NCBI GenBank assembly: GCA_016287975.1
Contig: JAEEXV010000351.1
Location: 1-10,536 of the forward strand
Source of the DNA: Lentisphaeria bacterium
GTDB taxonomy: Bacteria; Verrucomicrobiota; Lentisphaeria; Oligosphaerales; Oligosphaeraceae
DNA length: 10,536 nt
Direction of reading: 5' to 3'
Shown here: piece after piece, positions 1 through 7,395 of the stretch
How the letters are laid out: each line of letters opens with the position of its first letter
Numbering within the stretch: position 1 is the stretch's first letter
The notes under the pieces: model-generated
Seen by the model: only the letters and a program-made list of their open reading frames with translations
What the model was told of the DNA's origin: nothing
Databases searched by the model: none
Program-made: the position numbers and the translations under genes

Positions 1-728
1 ACACCTTCTCCAACTACTGGGACAGCACGGGCACGCCCAGTTTCCTGTTGGAGCAGATGCGCCGGCGGGAATACGACCACGAAACCGCCCTGAACGAATG
101 GTACGGCGAGGAGATCTTCTCCGCCTACGAACTCGACCGCCTCGACATCACGGGGCTGCTCTGGCAGACAGGATACCTCACCATCCGAGACATCAGGCAG
201 GGCGTCACCGAACTCCAGTATCGGCTGGACTTCCCTGACCGCGAGGTGCGCCAGACCTTCATGGGCAGACTCCTGGAGAACTATGCGGGCCTCGGGAGGG
301 GACGCGCGCTCCCCGTCATGGAGACGATGATCCAGGCCATCCGGAAGGACGATCCCGACGGCTTCCTGGCGCTCGTCCAGGCGATGCTGGCGAACATCGA
401 CTACAAGCTTCACATCCCCGACGAGAAATACTATCAAACCGTGTTCTTCGTCGTGTTCAAGCTGCTGGGGGTCTGGATCGAGGCGGAATCCTGCACGAAC
501 GAGGGGCGCATCGACGCCTTCATCCGCACGCAGAAGGCGGTCTACATCTTCGAGTTCAAGCTCGACAAGACGGCGGAGCGGGCCGTCGGGCAGATCCTCG
601 CCCGGCGCTACTACGAGAAGTTCCTGGACAGCGGCCTGCCCATTCGCCTGATCGGAGTGAACTTCGACTCCGCCAAGGGCCGCATCGACGGCTGGAAGGA
701 GTTGAAGGCGCCCGACAAGGCGAAATAG
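1..728 (+). CDS. AAA-ATPase-like / PD-(D/E)XK nuclease protein (DUF1703 type), 5' end cut off
   Basis: This is the C-terminal part of a protein that enters the window already open; codons run in frame from position 3 to the TAG at 726-728. The first visible residues, NYWDSTGTPSF (12-44), match the motif near the end of the AAA-ATPase-like domain (PF09820/DUF1703). The last ~100 codons match the companion nuclease domain (PDDEXK_9, PF08011): GRID with its Asp at 513-515, then EFK with Glu at 552-554 and Lys at 558-560, then a Gln/Tyr helix (AVGQILARRYYEKF) and a GVNF strand. So the D...ExK catalytic set looks intact. An internal TTG at 48 is in frame, but the conserved motif upstream shows it is not the true start. 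These proteins are multicopy in Lentisphaerae and Bacteroidetes, and their physiological role is not settled. It holds three CCGG sites, unlike the hydrolase genes to its right. Family assignment is confident; function is not. Confidence 0.88.
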   Translation, partial: TFSNYWDSTGTPSFLLEQMRRREYDHETALNEWYGEEIFSAYELDRLDITGLLWQTGYLTIRDIRQGVTELQYRLDFPDREVRQTFMGRLLENYAGLGRGRALPVMETMIQAIRKDDPDGFLALVQAMLANIDYKLHIPDEKYYQTVFFVVFKLLGVWIEAESCTNEGRIDAFIRTQKAVYIFEFKLDKTAERAVGQILARRYYEKFLDSGLPIRLIGVNFDSAKGRIDGWKELKAPDKAK

Positions 729-758
729 TCATCTGGCGATGCCGCACTGGGCCTATTG

Positions 759-785
759 CCTGTTGCAAGGGGCTTGAACAACAGG
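759..785 (+). terminator. Hairpin 31 nt after the DUF1703-type gene, possible terminator
   Basis: Outer arms CCTGTTG (759-765) and CAACAGG (779-785) pair perfectly. Inside them CAAG (766-769) and CTTG (773-776) pair around a GGG loop, with two unpaired A at 777-778. That gives an 11-bp stem. No T-run follows on either strand, so it is not a textbook intrinsic terminator. It could be a Rho-dependent end or an mRNA 3' stabilising stem. Confidence 0.4.
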
Positions 786-847
786 AGGGCACGATCGACC
801 TCGACGGCGAGGCCGTCGCCGACATCCTGCCCAGCCCGCTTCCCCAT

Positions 848-1580
848 ACGGGTCGGCAATCGCCGCCATTTTATGCCCGAAATTGTTGCCACGGCGACCT
901 CGCCGTGGCGGTCCGCCGAGCGCACGGTGCCCAATCAGGCCCGCCACAAGCCGTAGCCAAGGTCTTGGAATCGACTATCGCCCATTTACCGCGCCGCCAC
1001 GGCGAGCCGCCGTGGCAACCATGTTCGGGGCGTGCCCCAGGCAATCGGCGCCATTTTCGCGCCCGAAGTTGTAGCCACGGCGTCCTCGCCGTGGCGGTCC
1101 GCCGAGCGCACGGTGCCCAATCAGGCCCGCCACAAGCCGTAGCCAAGGTCTTGGAATCGACTATCGCCCATTCACCGCGCCGCCACGGCGAGCCGCCGTG
1201 GCAACCATGTTCGGGGGGGCACTCAGGCAATCGGCGCCATTTTCGCGCCCGAAGTTGTTGCCACGGCGTCCTCGCCGTGGCGGTCAGCCGAGCGCACGGT
1301 GCCCAATCAGACCCGCCACAAGCCGTAGATAAGGTCTTGGAATCGACTATCGCCCATTCACCGCGCCGCCACGGCGAGCCGCCGTGGCAACCATGTTCGG
1401 GGCGTGCCCCAGGCAATCGGCGCCATTTTCGCGCCCGAAGTTGTTGCCACGGCGGCCTCGCCGTGGCGGTCAGCCGAGCGCGCGGTATCCAATCTGGCCT
1501 GCCACAAGCCGTAGCCAAGGCCTTGGAATCGAATATCGCCCATTCATCGCGCCGCCACGGCGTCCCGCCGTGGCAGGCGG
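848..1580. repeat. Tandem array of ~4 copies of a 186-bp unit with paired stem-loops (BIME-like)
   Basis: Copies start at 888, 1074, 1260 and 1446, exactly 186 bp apart. A degenerate tail-end copy precedes them (~848-887), and the fourth copy loses similarity after about 1578. Each unit holds two hairpins with the same 9-bp arms, GCCACGGCG and CGCCGTGGC: one with a 4-nt loop (888, 1074, 1260, 1446) and one with a 3-nt loop (996, 1182, 1368, 1554). Copies 1 to 3 differ at only a few positions. Because 186 is divisible by 3 and the unit has few stops, long frames stay open on both strands, but the differences between copies show no codon pattern and no start has a ribosome site. I read it as non-coding, filling the gap between two convergent genes. 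This layout resembles REP/BIME elements, though no REP transposase is in view. Confidence 0.85.
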
Positions 1581-1643
1581 GTGAGCCACACATGGTTTGC
1601 GATTGGGCGGCGGAATCGTTCGCTGCGTCGTTCGTCGGGGCGA

Positions 1644-1662
1644 CCACGGCGGGACGCCGTGG
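1644..1662. repeat. Isolated ninth stem-loop of the array family, next to the stop of the secreted hydrolase-like gene
   Basis: CCACGGCG (1644-1651) and CGCCGTGG (1655-1662) pair around GGA, the same palindrome as in the 186-bp units but with divergent flanks. It lies 17 bp beyond the stop codon (1680-1682) of the minus-strand gene, so it would be transcribed as a 3' hairpin of that mRNA. There is no T-run. It may serve as a transcript end or stabiliser. Confidence 0.6.
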
Positions 1663-1679
1663 CTACCTTTTACGGGGCA

Positions 1680-4265
1680 TTACTTTGGTGCCTCGGCGAT
1701 GGCGAGGCCACCGTCGGGGACGGAGAGCTCCGCCACCTTCCGGTTCAGCCACAAGGGCCGGACCAGCTCGGCGATGGCGAGGCCGCCGTCGGGGACGGAG
1801 AGGGTGATGCGGCCGTTCTGGACTTGCGCGGCGGTGGCGGTGCGGATGCGGAGACCGTCCCTGCCGTAGAGATACAGAGTGGCGGGGACGTCGGGGCATC
1901 CAGGCCATTCGAAGGTGCCGCTGTGGGAGGCGATGAGGCGCTCCCTGCCGACGACGATGCCTTCGTCCATGCGCAGGATGGTAATCGGGTAGAGTTTGCA
2001 GATGAAGTTGTCGCGTTCGGTGAGGACGAGATTGCAGCGGAAGGGCGAGTAGATGCAGCCCTGCGAGAGGGCGGTGCGGACGCCCTGCAGGAGGCCCTGG
2101 AGGGTGCCCTGGTCGCCGAAGTTGCCCAGGACCATGGGGACGGGGTTCAGGTGCGTCTGGGGCATGGAGCCGACGCCGTTGCCGCCTTCGCAGAAGCGCT
2201 GGTGCGCCATTTCCATGACTTCGGGGGTGCCCGAGGCGCCGTTGGTCATGAGGAAGCGCCCCGCGCCGTGCACCTTGCGGATGAGGGCGCGCTGGAATGG
2301 CACGCTGGTGAAGGCGTTGTCGCTCTTGCGGCGCAGCACCTTGCCGTTTTCGTCGAGGTCGGCGGAGTAGGGATCCTGGCGGGAGTAGTCGTAGCGGCTG
2401 TAGCCTCGGTGGTGGAAGGACCAGCTGAACTCGTCGCAGTAGATGCCGTCGGCGCCGACCTCTTCGAGGGCGCGTTCGACCATGGCCATCTGGCATTCCC
2501 AGAAGAGGGATCCAGGCAGGGCGTTGTAGTAGTAGATGCCGAAGTCCTGGTCGCAGAACTTGTTCAGCCAGCCGCGGCTGTAGGTGGCGGATTCGAAGGG
2601 GCGTCCGTCGGCGGTGCGGATGGCGCTGTCGGCGTATGGCCACTGCTCGGCGCAGGGCTTGTAGACGGCGAACATCGCGGGGTGCATCATCAGCAGCGCC
2701 ATCGCCTCGGGGGCGGCTTCGCGCAGCGTGCGGACCTCCTCGGCGTAGAGGCGCCACTGCGGTTCGCGGTGGCGGAAGGTCGTGAAGGCGGCCGCGTCGA
2801 AGTCGGGGCATCTGCCTGGGGCGCGCGGGGCGCCGCCAGGGAGGCGCGGCCACTTGCCTGAGCGGATGGTCTCGACGTCGATGGTCCCCATCCAGGGGTC
2901 GAGGGTGACATAGCACTTGCCCAAATGCCCGAAGGCGCGCCGCATCTTCTCCGCCAGGTCCTTGCCAGGCGCGCGCCTTGGCGCGAAGCCCCAGAAGATG
3001 GGGGCGGGCATGGTCACGCGCCCGTTCAGCCCCCAGCGCCCGCGCAGGCGGTTCAGGAAGGCGTAGTAGTCGCCGTCCGTGTCGGCGTCCACGGTGAAGG
3101 TCCAGGTGATGGACTGGCCTGGGGCGAGGGCGAGCTGGTTGGTGTAGAGTTCGCCGACGCCAGAGGCGCAGCGCAGGCTCATCAGCAGGCGCAGCCAGGC
3201 GCTTTCGACGGCAACGCCGAAGGCGCAGGGCGAGGGGCGGTCGACCTCGAGGAAGAGGGTGGGATTCTGGCATTCGCTGGTGAGTTCGGTGGCGTCGGGG
3301 TTGCCGCCGAGGCGGAAGCGCGGGAGGACCTCCTCGTGCCCATGCAGGAAGAAACGGTGGCGGACGGGGACGCCGCGCTCTTGCTTCCCCGCGTTGGTCC
3401 AGGTCTCGGTGACGCGCAGCAGCCCGTCGCGCAGTTCGCAGATGCGCAGCAGCCGCAGGCCGCCGTTGAGTTCGGCGCGGACAACGAGGCGGCGGTCGCG
3501 CACTTCGGAGCGGAGGGCGCGGACGGGCTCGGCGGGCGCGGCGAGCGCGGGCGGGGTGTCGGCGGCCATGCCGACGGCGCTTTCAAGGCACAGCGCGCGG
3601 TTGGAGCGCTTGTCCAGCAGTTGCAGGCCGCCGTTGGGGGCGAGGCGGAGTTCCAGATGGCCCTGCGCCAGGGCGGGGGCGCCAGCCAGCGCCGCGCGCC
3701 TCGGGATTTTCGAGACGGCGGCGGTCGCGGCGACGGGCAGATAGCCGACGGCGCAGTCGCGCACCCAGACGTTGCTGCGGTCGGCGCGGGTGTTGATGAA
3801 AAGCAGCGTGTTGCCGTCGACGCCTCGGACGACATCGTCGAGGCGCAGCGTGAAGTCGGCGGCGTTCCCCTCGTTGCAGAGGGCGTTGACGGCGGCGGCA
3901 TTCGGCCCGAAGCAGGTCATCAGGCGTTCACCGGAGAAGACGGGGAAGTGGCGGTCGGGATGGCTCTTGAGGTGGAAGACTGGCTCGCGCCCCAGCAGCC
4001 GCTCCGCCGACTTGGCATAGCGCCCAAGCGGTGCCTCGTTGCACTGGATCGCGATGCAGTAGTTGCAGCCCGCGGCGCGCGGCGCCTCCGCGTAGATCTT
4101 CGCCTGGAGGACGACGACATGGCCTGGACGGGCGGGCAGCGCAGGCAGGTCGACGGTCTTCGTCAACGGCGACTTGCCGCCGACCACGAAGTCGGGGATG
4201 CGGATCGTGGATTCAAGGGCGAAGGCGAACATGGGCATGAGCAGCGCAAGGAGGGAGGGTTTCAT
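1680..4265 (-). CDS. Secreted TIM-barrel glycoside-hydrolase-like protein, family not recognised
   Basis: 861 residues. The N-terminus MKPSLLALLMPMFAFA is a short signal peptide, so the product is probably exported. Residues ~20-180 and ~200-400 look beta-rich, as in accessory or galactose-mutarotase-like sandwiches. From ~415 to ~770 the pattern is a (beta/alpha)8 barrel: PAPIFWGFAPRR, CYVTLDPWMGTID, MALLMMHPAMF, then GADGIYCDEFSWS (604-616), whose Asp-Glu at a strand end is a good catalytic candidate, and FLMTNGASGT. The last ~80 residues look like the small beta domain that follows many GH barrels. I cannot name a CAZy family. LSVPDGGLAIAE occurs twice (822-833 and 847-858) through a DNA duplication. 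The ATG at 4265 is supported by the signal peptide, but no Shine-Dalgarno sequence is visible upstream. It lies behind the GH2 gene on the same strand, after a 227-bp repeat-filled spacer, and is probably co-regulated with it. Confidence 0.85.
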   Translation of the reverse strand: MKPSLLALLMPMFAFALESTIRIPDFVVGGKSPLTKTVDLPALPARPGHVVVLQAKIYAEAPRAAGCNYCIAIQCNEAPLGRYAKSAERLLGREPVFHLKSHPDRHFPVFSGERLMTCFGPNAAAVNALCNEGNAADFTLRLDDVVRGVDGNTLLFINTRADRSNVWVRDCAVGYLPVAATAAVSKIPRRAALAGAPALAQGHLELRLAPNGGLQLLDKRSNRALCLESAVGMAADTPPALAAPAEPVRALRSEVRDRRLVVRAELNGGLRLLRICELRDGLLRVTETWTNAGKQERGVPVRHRFFLHGHEEVLPRFRLGGNPDATELTSECQNPTLFLEVDRPSPCAFGVAVESAWLRLLMSLRCASGVGELYTNQLALAPGQSITWTFTVDADTDGDYYAFLNRLRGRWGLNGRVTMPAPIFWGFAPRRAPGKDLAEKMRRAFGHLGKCYVTLDPWMGTIDVETIRSGKWPRLPGGAPRAPGRCPDFDAAAFTTFRHREPQWRLYAEEVRTLREAAPEAMALLMMHPAMFAVYKPCAEQWPYADSAIRTADGRPFESATYSRGWLNKFCDQDFGIYYYNALPGSLFWECQMAMVERALEEVGADGIYCDEFSWSFHHRGYSRYDYSRQDPYSADLDENGKVLRRKSDNAFTSVPFQRALIRKVHGAGRFLMTNGASGTPEVMEMAHQRFCEGGNGVGSMPQTHLNPVPMVLGNFGDQGTLQGLLQGVRTALSQGCIYSPFRCNLVLTERDNFICKLYPITILRMDEGIVVGRERLIASHSGTFEWPGCPDVPATLYLYGRDGLRIRTATAAQVQNGRITLSVPDGGLAIAELVRPLWLNRKVAELSVPDGGLAIAEAPK
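1692..1802 (-). repeat. 36-bp direct repeat with 75-bp period at the 3' end of the secreted gene
   Basis: Positions 1692-1727 and 1767-1802 match at 35 of 36 bases (difference at 1710/1785). The 75-bp offset is exactly 25 codons, so the frame is kept and the protein ends with LSVPDGGLAIAE twice. This looks like a recent in-frame slippage or unequal-exchange duplication that moved or replaced the original C-terminus. Confidence 0.9.
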
Positions 4266-4470
4266 GAGGGGATGGGGGTGGCGGGCAAGGCAGGGAGGCG
4301 AGGGATGGGGGTGGTGAGCAAGGCAGGGATATAAGGGATCAAAGGGATTTAAGGGATGTGCTGGTGAGCAAGGCAGGGAGGCGAGGGATGGTGCTGGTGA
4401 GCAAGGCAGGGATAAAAGGGATCAAAGGGATTTAAGGGATGTGCTGGTGAGCAAGGCAGGGAGGCGAGGG
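4246..4470. repeat. Alternating 33/50-bp G-rich compound repeat (period 83 bp)
   Basis: Units share the head GCAAGGCAGGGA at 4285 (A1), 4318 (B1), 4368 (A2), 4401 (B2) and 4451 (A3), giving spacings of 33, 50, 33 and 50. B units carry four GGG runs at exact 9-bp spacing (4326, 4335, 4344, 4353 in B1; 4409, 4418, 4427, 4436 in B2) separated by 6-nt A/T-rich loops, which fits a G-quadruplex consensus on the plus strand. A diverged A unit (A0, 4246-4284) contains the start codon of the secreted gene. The array fills the spacer between the GH2 stop and the next gene; I see no other gene there. Confidence 0.85.
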
Positions 4471-4492
4471 ATGGATGGCGGTGGGGGCCAGG

Positions 4493-6292
4493 TTATTTGA
4501 CTTCCTGGGTGGGCATGGTGTAGGCGGAGGGCGGGGTCTGGAGGGCGCGGAGGCGTTCCAGGTCGAACTTGGGCTTTCGGTCGAAGGTGTAGAGGCCGTT
4601 GCGCTCCTGGTAGATGTCGGTGAGCTGGGTATAGCAGTATCCGAAGACGCGGGGATCGGCGCGGATGACGGCGAGCAGGCGTCCGATGCGGTCGAGCACC
4701 TCGTCGGCGCTCCTGGGGGCGGGGCCGTAGCTGAAGTCGCCCTCGCGGACGGGCCAGCCGATGCCGCCGATCTCGCTCAGGAAGAATGGCTGCCCAGTCC
4801 AGGGGACGCCCCAGGGGCGCTCGCCGTAGGGGTCGGTGAGGCATGGCGGCTGGAGGGCGGCGAGGCGGGCGGCGACCTCGTCGGGCTGGCCGTAGTCGTG
4901 GATGTCGTGGATGTCGCTTTCGGGGATGCGGTGGATGTAGCCAGAGACGTCGAGCACGGGGCGGGTGCGGTCGGCGGCCTTGGCGGCGAGGAACATCGCC
5001 TTGGTCAGTTCGTCGAGGAGCGCGAGGGTGTATTCATCCCCGACGGCGCGGCGGTGGGTCTCGTTGAGGCCGCACCAGCCGACGATGGCGGGGTGGCTGT
5101 AGTCGCGCGCGAGCGCCTCCAGCCACTGCCCGACCATGGAGAGGCCTGGCTGGTGGAGGGAGGGCGACGGCTCGCCCTCGGTGTTCCAGTCCCATCCCCA
5201 GTCGCCGAACTCGCCCCAGACGAGATACCCGAGGCGGTCGGCGTGGTAGAGGAAGCGCTCCTCGAAGACCTTCTGGTGGAGGCGCGCGCCGTTGAAGCCA
5301 GCCTGCTGCGCAAGGCGGATGTCCTGCTCCAGCGCCGCGTCGGAGGGGGCGGTCCAGATGCCGTCGGGATAGTAGCCCTGGTCGAGGACGAGGCGCTGGA
5401 AGACGGGGCGGCCGTTGAGGAGGAGGCGGGTGCCGTTGATGGTGAGGAAGCGCCAGCCCGCGTAGCTTTCGGCGGCGTCCGCGACGGTTCCGTCGGCGGC
5501 CTTGAGCTGGAAGCGGAGCCCGTAGAGGGCGGGGTCTTCGGGGGACCACGGACGGCGCGCGGCTTTCGGAATGGAGAGGTCGAGCGCGGGCGTCAGCGTG
5601 GCGTCGGCGCGGGCGTCGGCCTCCGCGATCGCCTCGCCGTCGGGGGAGAGAAGCGTCGCGTGGAGCACGCCCCCTGGGCGGTTGGCGGTGACGGGGACTT
5701 CGATGCGGAAGCCCGCCTCGGTCGGGGTGACGCGCGGGCGCTTCATCCGCCAGGCGCCGACGGGTTCCAGCCAGACACTCTGCCAGATGCCACTGGTGCG
5801 GGTGTAGCAGCAGGCGTAGTTCTCGCGGCGGTTGGACTGCTTGCCGCGCGGGCGGTTGCGGTCGCGCAGCGTCTGCGCGCGCACGATGATCTCGTGTTCC
5901 GCGCCAGGGCGGAGCGGCAGGTCGGCGGTGAACGGGGTGAAGCAGCCGCAGTGGCGGACGACTTCGGCGCCGTCCACCCAGACCGTCGCGAGGTAGTCGA
6001 CCGCCTGGAAATGGATCAGCAGGCGCTCGCCGCGCCACTCCCGCGGCACCTGGATTCTGCGGCGGTACCAGACCGTCTCCATGAAGTCGGTCTCGCCGAT
6101 GCCCGAGAGCACCGCCTCAGGCGCAAAGGGCACCAGGATGCGGCGCGAAAAGGGCACCTCGGCGGGCGCGAACTGCGCGGGCGCCGCCGCGAAGTCCCAC
6201 CAGCCGTTCAGGCATTGCCAGACGGGGCGCCGCCACGACGGGCGGGGATATTCGGGGCGCGGGATCATGCTGTCGTTCATCATTGTCGTCAT
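4493..6292 (-). CDS. GH2 family beta-glycosidase (beta-galactosidase/glucuronidase-like), cytoplasmic
   Basis: Hydrolyses a beta-linked terminal sugar with retention; the exact sugar cannot be read from sequence. The domain order is that of GH2: jelly-roll sugar-binding domain with FMETVWYRRR and the hallmark YTRTSGIWQSVWLEPV, an Ig-like domain, then a TIM barrel opening with NGRPVFQRLVLDQGYYPDG. The acid/base Glu is in GWCGLNETH and the nucleophile Glu is in FFLSEIGGIG, both present. There is no signal peptide, which fits action on imported oligosaccharides. The frame is open back to an ATG at 6340 (615 aa). I chose the ATG at 6292 because the predicted -10 (6349-6354) puts transcription start near 6342; ATGs at 6283, 6280 and 6268 are equally possible and none has a clear Shine-Dalgarno. 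At ~600 residues it is a compact GH2 without the extra C-terminal domains of LacZ. Divergent from the AraC gene and upstream of the secreted gene. Confidence 0.93.
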   Translation of the reverse strand: MTTMMNDSMIPRPEYPRPSWRRPVWQCLNGWWDFAAAPAQFAPAEVPFSRRILVPFAPEAVLSGIGETDFMETVWYRRRIQVPREWRGERLLIHFQAVDYLATVWVDGAEVVRHCGCFTPFTADLPLRPGAEHEIIVRAQTLRDRNRPRGKQSNRRENYACCYTRTSGIWQSVWLEPVGAWRMKRPRVTPTEAGFRIEVPVTANRPGGVLHATLLSPDGEAIAEADARADATLTPALDLSIPKAARRPWSPEDPALYGLRFQLKAADGTVADAAESYAGWRFLTINGTRLLLNGRPVFQRLVLDQGYYPDGIWTAPSDAALEQDIRLAQQAGFNGARLHQKVFEERFLYHADRLGYLVWGEFGDWGWDWNTEGEPSPSLHQPGLSMVGQWLEALARDYSHPAIVGWCGLNETHRRAVGDEYTLALLDELTKAMFLAAKAADRTRPVLDVSGYIHRIPESDIHDIHDYGQPDEVAARLAALQPPCLTDPYGERPWGVPWTGQPFFLSEIGGIGWPVREGDFSYGPAPRSADEVLDRIGRLLAVIRADPRVFGYCYTQLTDIYQERNGLYTFDRKPKFDLERLRALQTPPSAYTMPTQEVK

Positions 6293-6348
6293 GGATGGGT
6301 GCACGCGTTTCGGCGGCGGGCCGCCAACGGATTCAGGCATACATACAT

Positions 6349-6354
6349 ATTTTA
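6349..6354 (-). promoter_or_regulatory. Candidate -10 box of the GH2 gene promoter
   Basis: On the minus strand 6354-6349 reads TAAAAT, one base from TATAAT, in an AT-rich patch. The position 17 bp upstream reads ATGTTA, a poor -35. A good -10 without a -35 is what an activator-dependent promoter shows, which fits the divergent AraC gene. The only further signal is a run of overlapping CATA repeats (6339-6350). Confidence 0.4.
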
Positions 6355-6386
6355 ATCTGCCCTGCGGAGAATAACATAGAGAATCT

Positions 6387-6416
6387 TTGCGAAAACATGA
6401 AATTTCTTATCATAAT
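6387..6416 (+). promoter_or_regulatory. Candidate promoter of the AraC gene with an overlapping small palindrome
   Basis: TTGCGA (6387-6392) and CATAAT (6411-6416) are separated by 18 bp and lie 48 bp before the ATG. The perfect 8-bp palindrome GAAATTTC (6399-6406) sits in the spacer and could be an operator half or core. The whole 6341-6464 stretch is far more AT-rich than its surroundings, as expected of a shared divergent control region. Confidence 0.4.
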
Positions 6417-6464
6417 TCCGCGCTGGCGGCCATTTTCTGCGGCATTCGATAATATGGTAAGGGC

Positions 6465-7292
6465 ATGACCAATCCACGCCCCATCCCGATTTTCCACGAG
6501 ACGCTGTGGTATCTGGAGGAGGAGTTGACGCGGCCCGCCTACACGCTGGAATCGGCGGGCATCACCTTCCCTGATGAACGCTACTGCATCCACCGTCCCA
6601 ACGGCGAACACTTCTTCACCTTCGAGGCCGTGCTCGCGGGGCATGGCGAAATCCATCTGGACGGGCAGGTCATCCACGCGGGGCCAGGGGACGCCTACAT
6701 TCTGCCCCCCGACACCCCTGTGCACTATGCCGCCGTCCCCAGCGACCCATGGCACAAGATCTGGATGAACATCGGCGGGGCGCTGCCCGAGGCCCTTGTC
6801 GACAGCTACCAGCTGCGCGGCCAGATCCTCTTCCCTGGATGCCGAATCCAGCGCGAGTTCGAGACGATGATCGCGCGGCTGCGCCAGCCCGATGCCGAGA
6901 CGCCCCTCGCCGTCGCCCTCGCCCTGCACCGCATCTGCGCCGCCCTCTCCGCGCACCGCCAGGGGCGCACCCCCGCCAGCGAACTGGCGCAGCGCATGAA
7001 GCAGCACTGCGAGGCGCACTGGCGCGAGGGCTTCCGGCTGAAGGAACTGGCCGCCCTCATCCACCGCAGCCCCGTCCAGGCCCTGCGCATCTTCCGCGAC
7101 GCCTACGGGCGCACCCCCGGGCAGTGGCTCCAGCAGCGCCGCCTCGCCCTCGCCAAGCAGTATCTCATCAACACCGACTGCACCCTCCGCGCCCTCGCCA
7201 CGCTCCTTGGCTTCCAGGACGAGTTCTATTTCGCCAACTGGTTCCGACGTCACGCAGGCATCTCACCTGGACAGTTCCGCCGCGCGCAGTAA
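6465..7292 (+). CDS. AraC-family transcriptional regulator with N-terminal cupin sensor domain
   Basis: 275 residues, the usual size for the family. Residues ~25-95 form the AraC-type cupin (PF02311): HFFTFEAVLAGHGEIHLDG, then a PGDAYILPPDTPVHY turn, the pocket that binds a sugar ligand. Residues ~177-275 are the double helix-turn-helix (HTH_18). The first is RLKELAALIHRSPVQALRIF followed by GRTPGQWL; the second is TLRALATLLGFQDEFYFANWF followed by the signature GISPGQFRR. It starts 172 bp from the GH2 start on the opposite strand, so it most likely controls that gene and perhaps itself. The ATG at 6465 has a purine run (TAAGGG, 6458-6463) too close to be an ideal Shine-Dalgarno. The target sugar is not inferable. 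Confidence 0.93.
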   Translation: MTNPRPIPIFHETLWYLEEELTRPAYTLESAGITFPDERYCIHRPNGEHFFTFEAVLAGHGEIHLDGQVIHAGPGDAYILPPDTPVHYAAVPSDPWHKIWMNIGGALPEALVDSYQLRGQILFPGCRIQREFETMIARLRQPDAETPLAVALALHRICAALSAHRQGRTPASELAQRMKQHCEAHWREGFRLKELAALIHRSPVQALRIFRDAYGRTPGQWLQQRRLALAKQYLINTDCTLRALATLLGFQDEFYFANWFRRHAGISPGQFRRAQ

Positions 7293-7311
7293 TGACGCAT
7301 CCACGCAGGCC

Positions 7312-7349
7312 ATTCCCGAAAAGTGGCAATTTTGCCAGTTTTTGGGAAT
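7312..7349. repeat. Near-perfect 18-bp inverted repeat after the AraC gene (element a)
   Basis: Arms 7312-7329 and 7332-7349 pair at 16 Watson-Crick positions plus one G-U, with one G/G mismatch and a TT centre. It starts 19 bp after the TAA of the AraC gene. There is no T-run after it on either strand, so it is either a non-canonical transcript end or a small dispersed palindromic element. A related copy lies at 7396. Confidence 0.75.
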
Positions 7350-7395
7350 AGGATTTCCTGGATTGACTTGAAATCGGCGTTTTATCGGCTTCTTT

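Noticed and set aside
848..1580. CRISPR array
   Set aside because: The whole 186-bp unit is repeated, with no unique spacers and no cas genes. The 83-bp repeat at 4285-4470 likewise lacks variable spacers.
871..1807. Long open frames on both strands through the 186-bp array (258 aa minus, 300 aa plus) with 62-residue repeats
   Set aside because: They are open because the unit length is a multiple of three and GC-rich. Differences between copies show no codon bias, there are no ribosome sites, and the plus frame runs into the antisense of the secreted gene.
5034..6038. Arg/Pro-rich minus-strand frame inside the GH2 gene, and a similar one at 1663-3273
   Set aside because: These are out-of-frame shadows of the real minus-strand genes, with typical high Arg/Pro/Ala composition.
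1581..6355. Long plus-strand frames (1581-2861, 2925-4334, 4475-6355) antisense to the hydrolase genes
   Set aside because: They are low-complexity Ala/Gly/Val/Glu-rich shadows caused by GC-rich third positions. The minus-strand proteins have clear domains and catalytic motifs.
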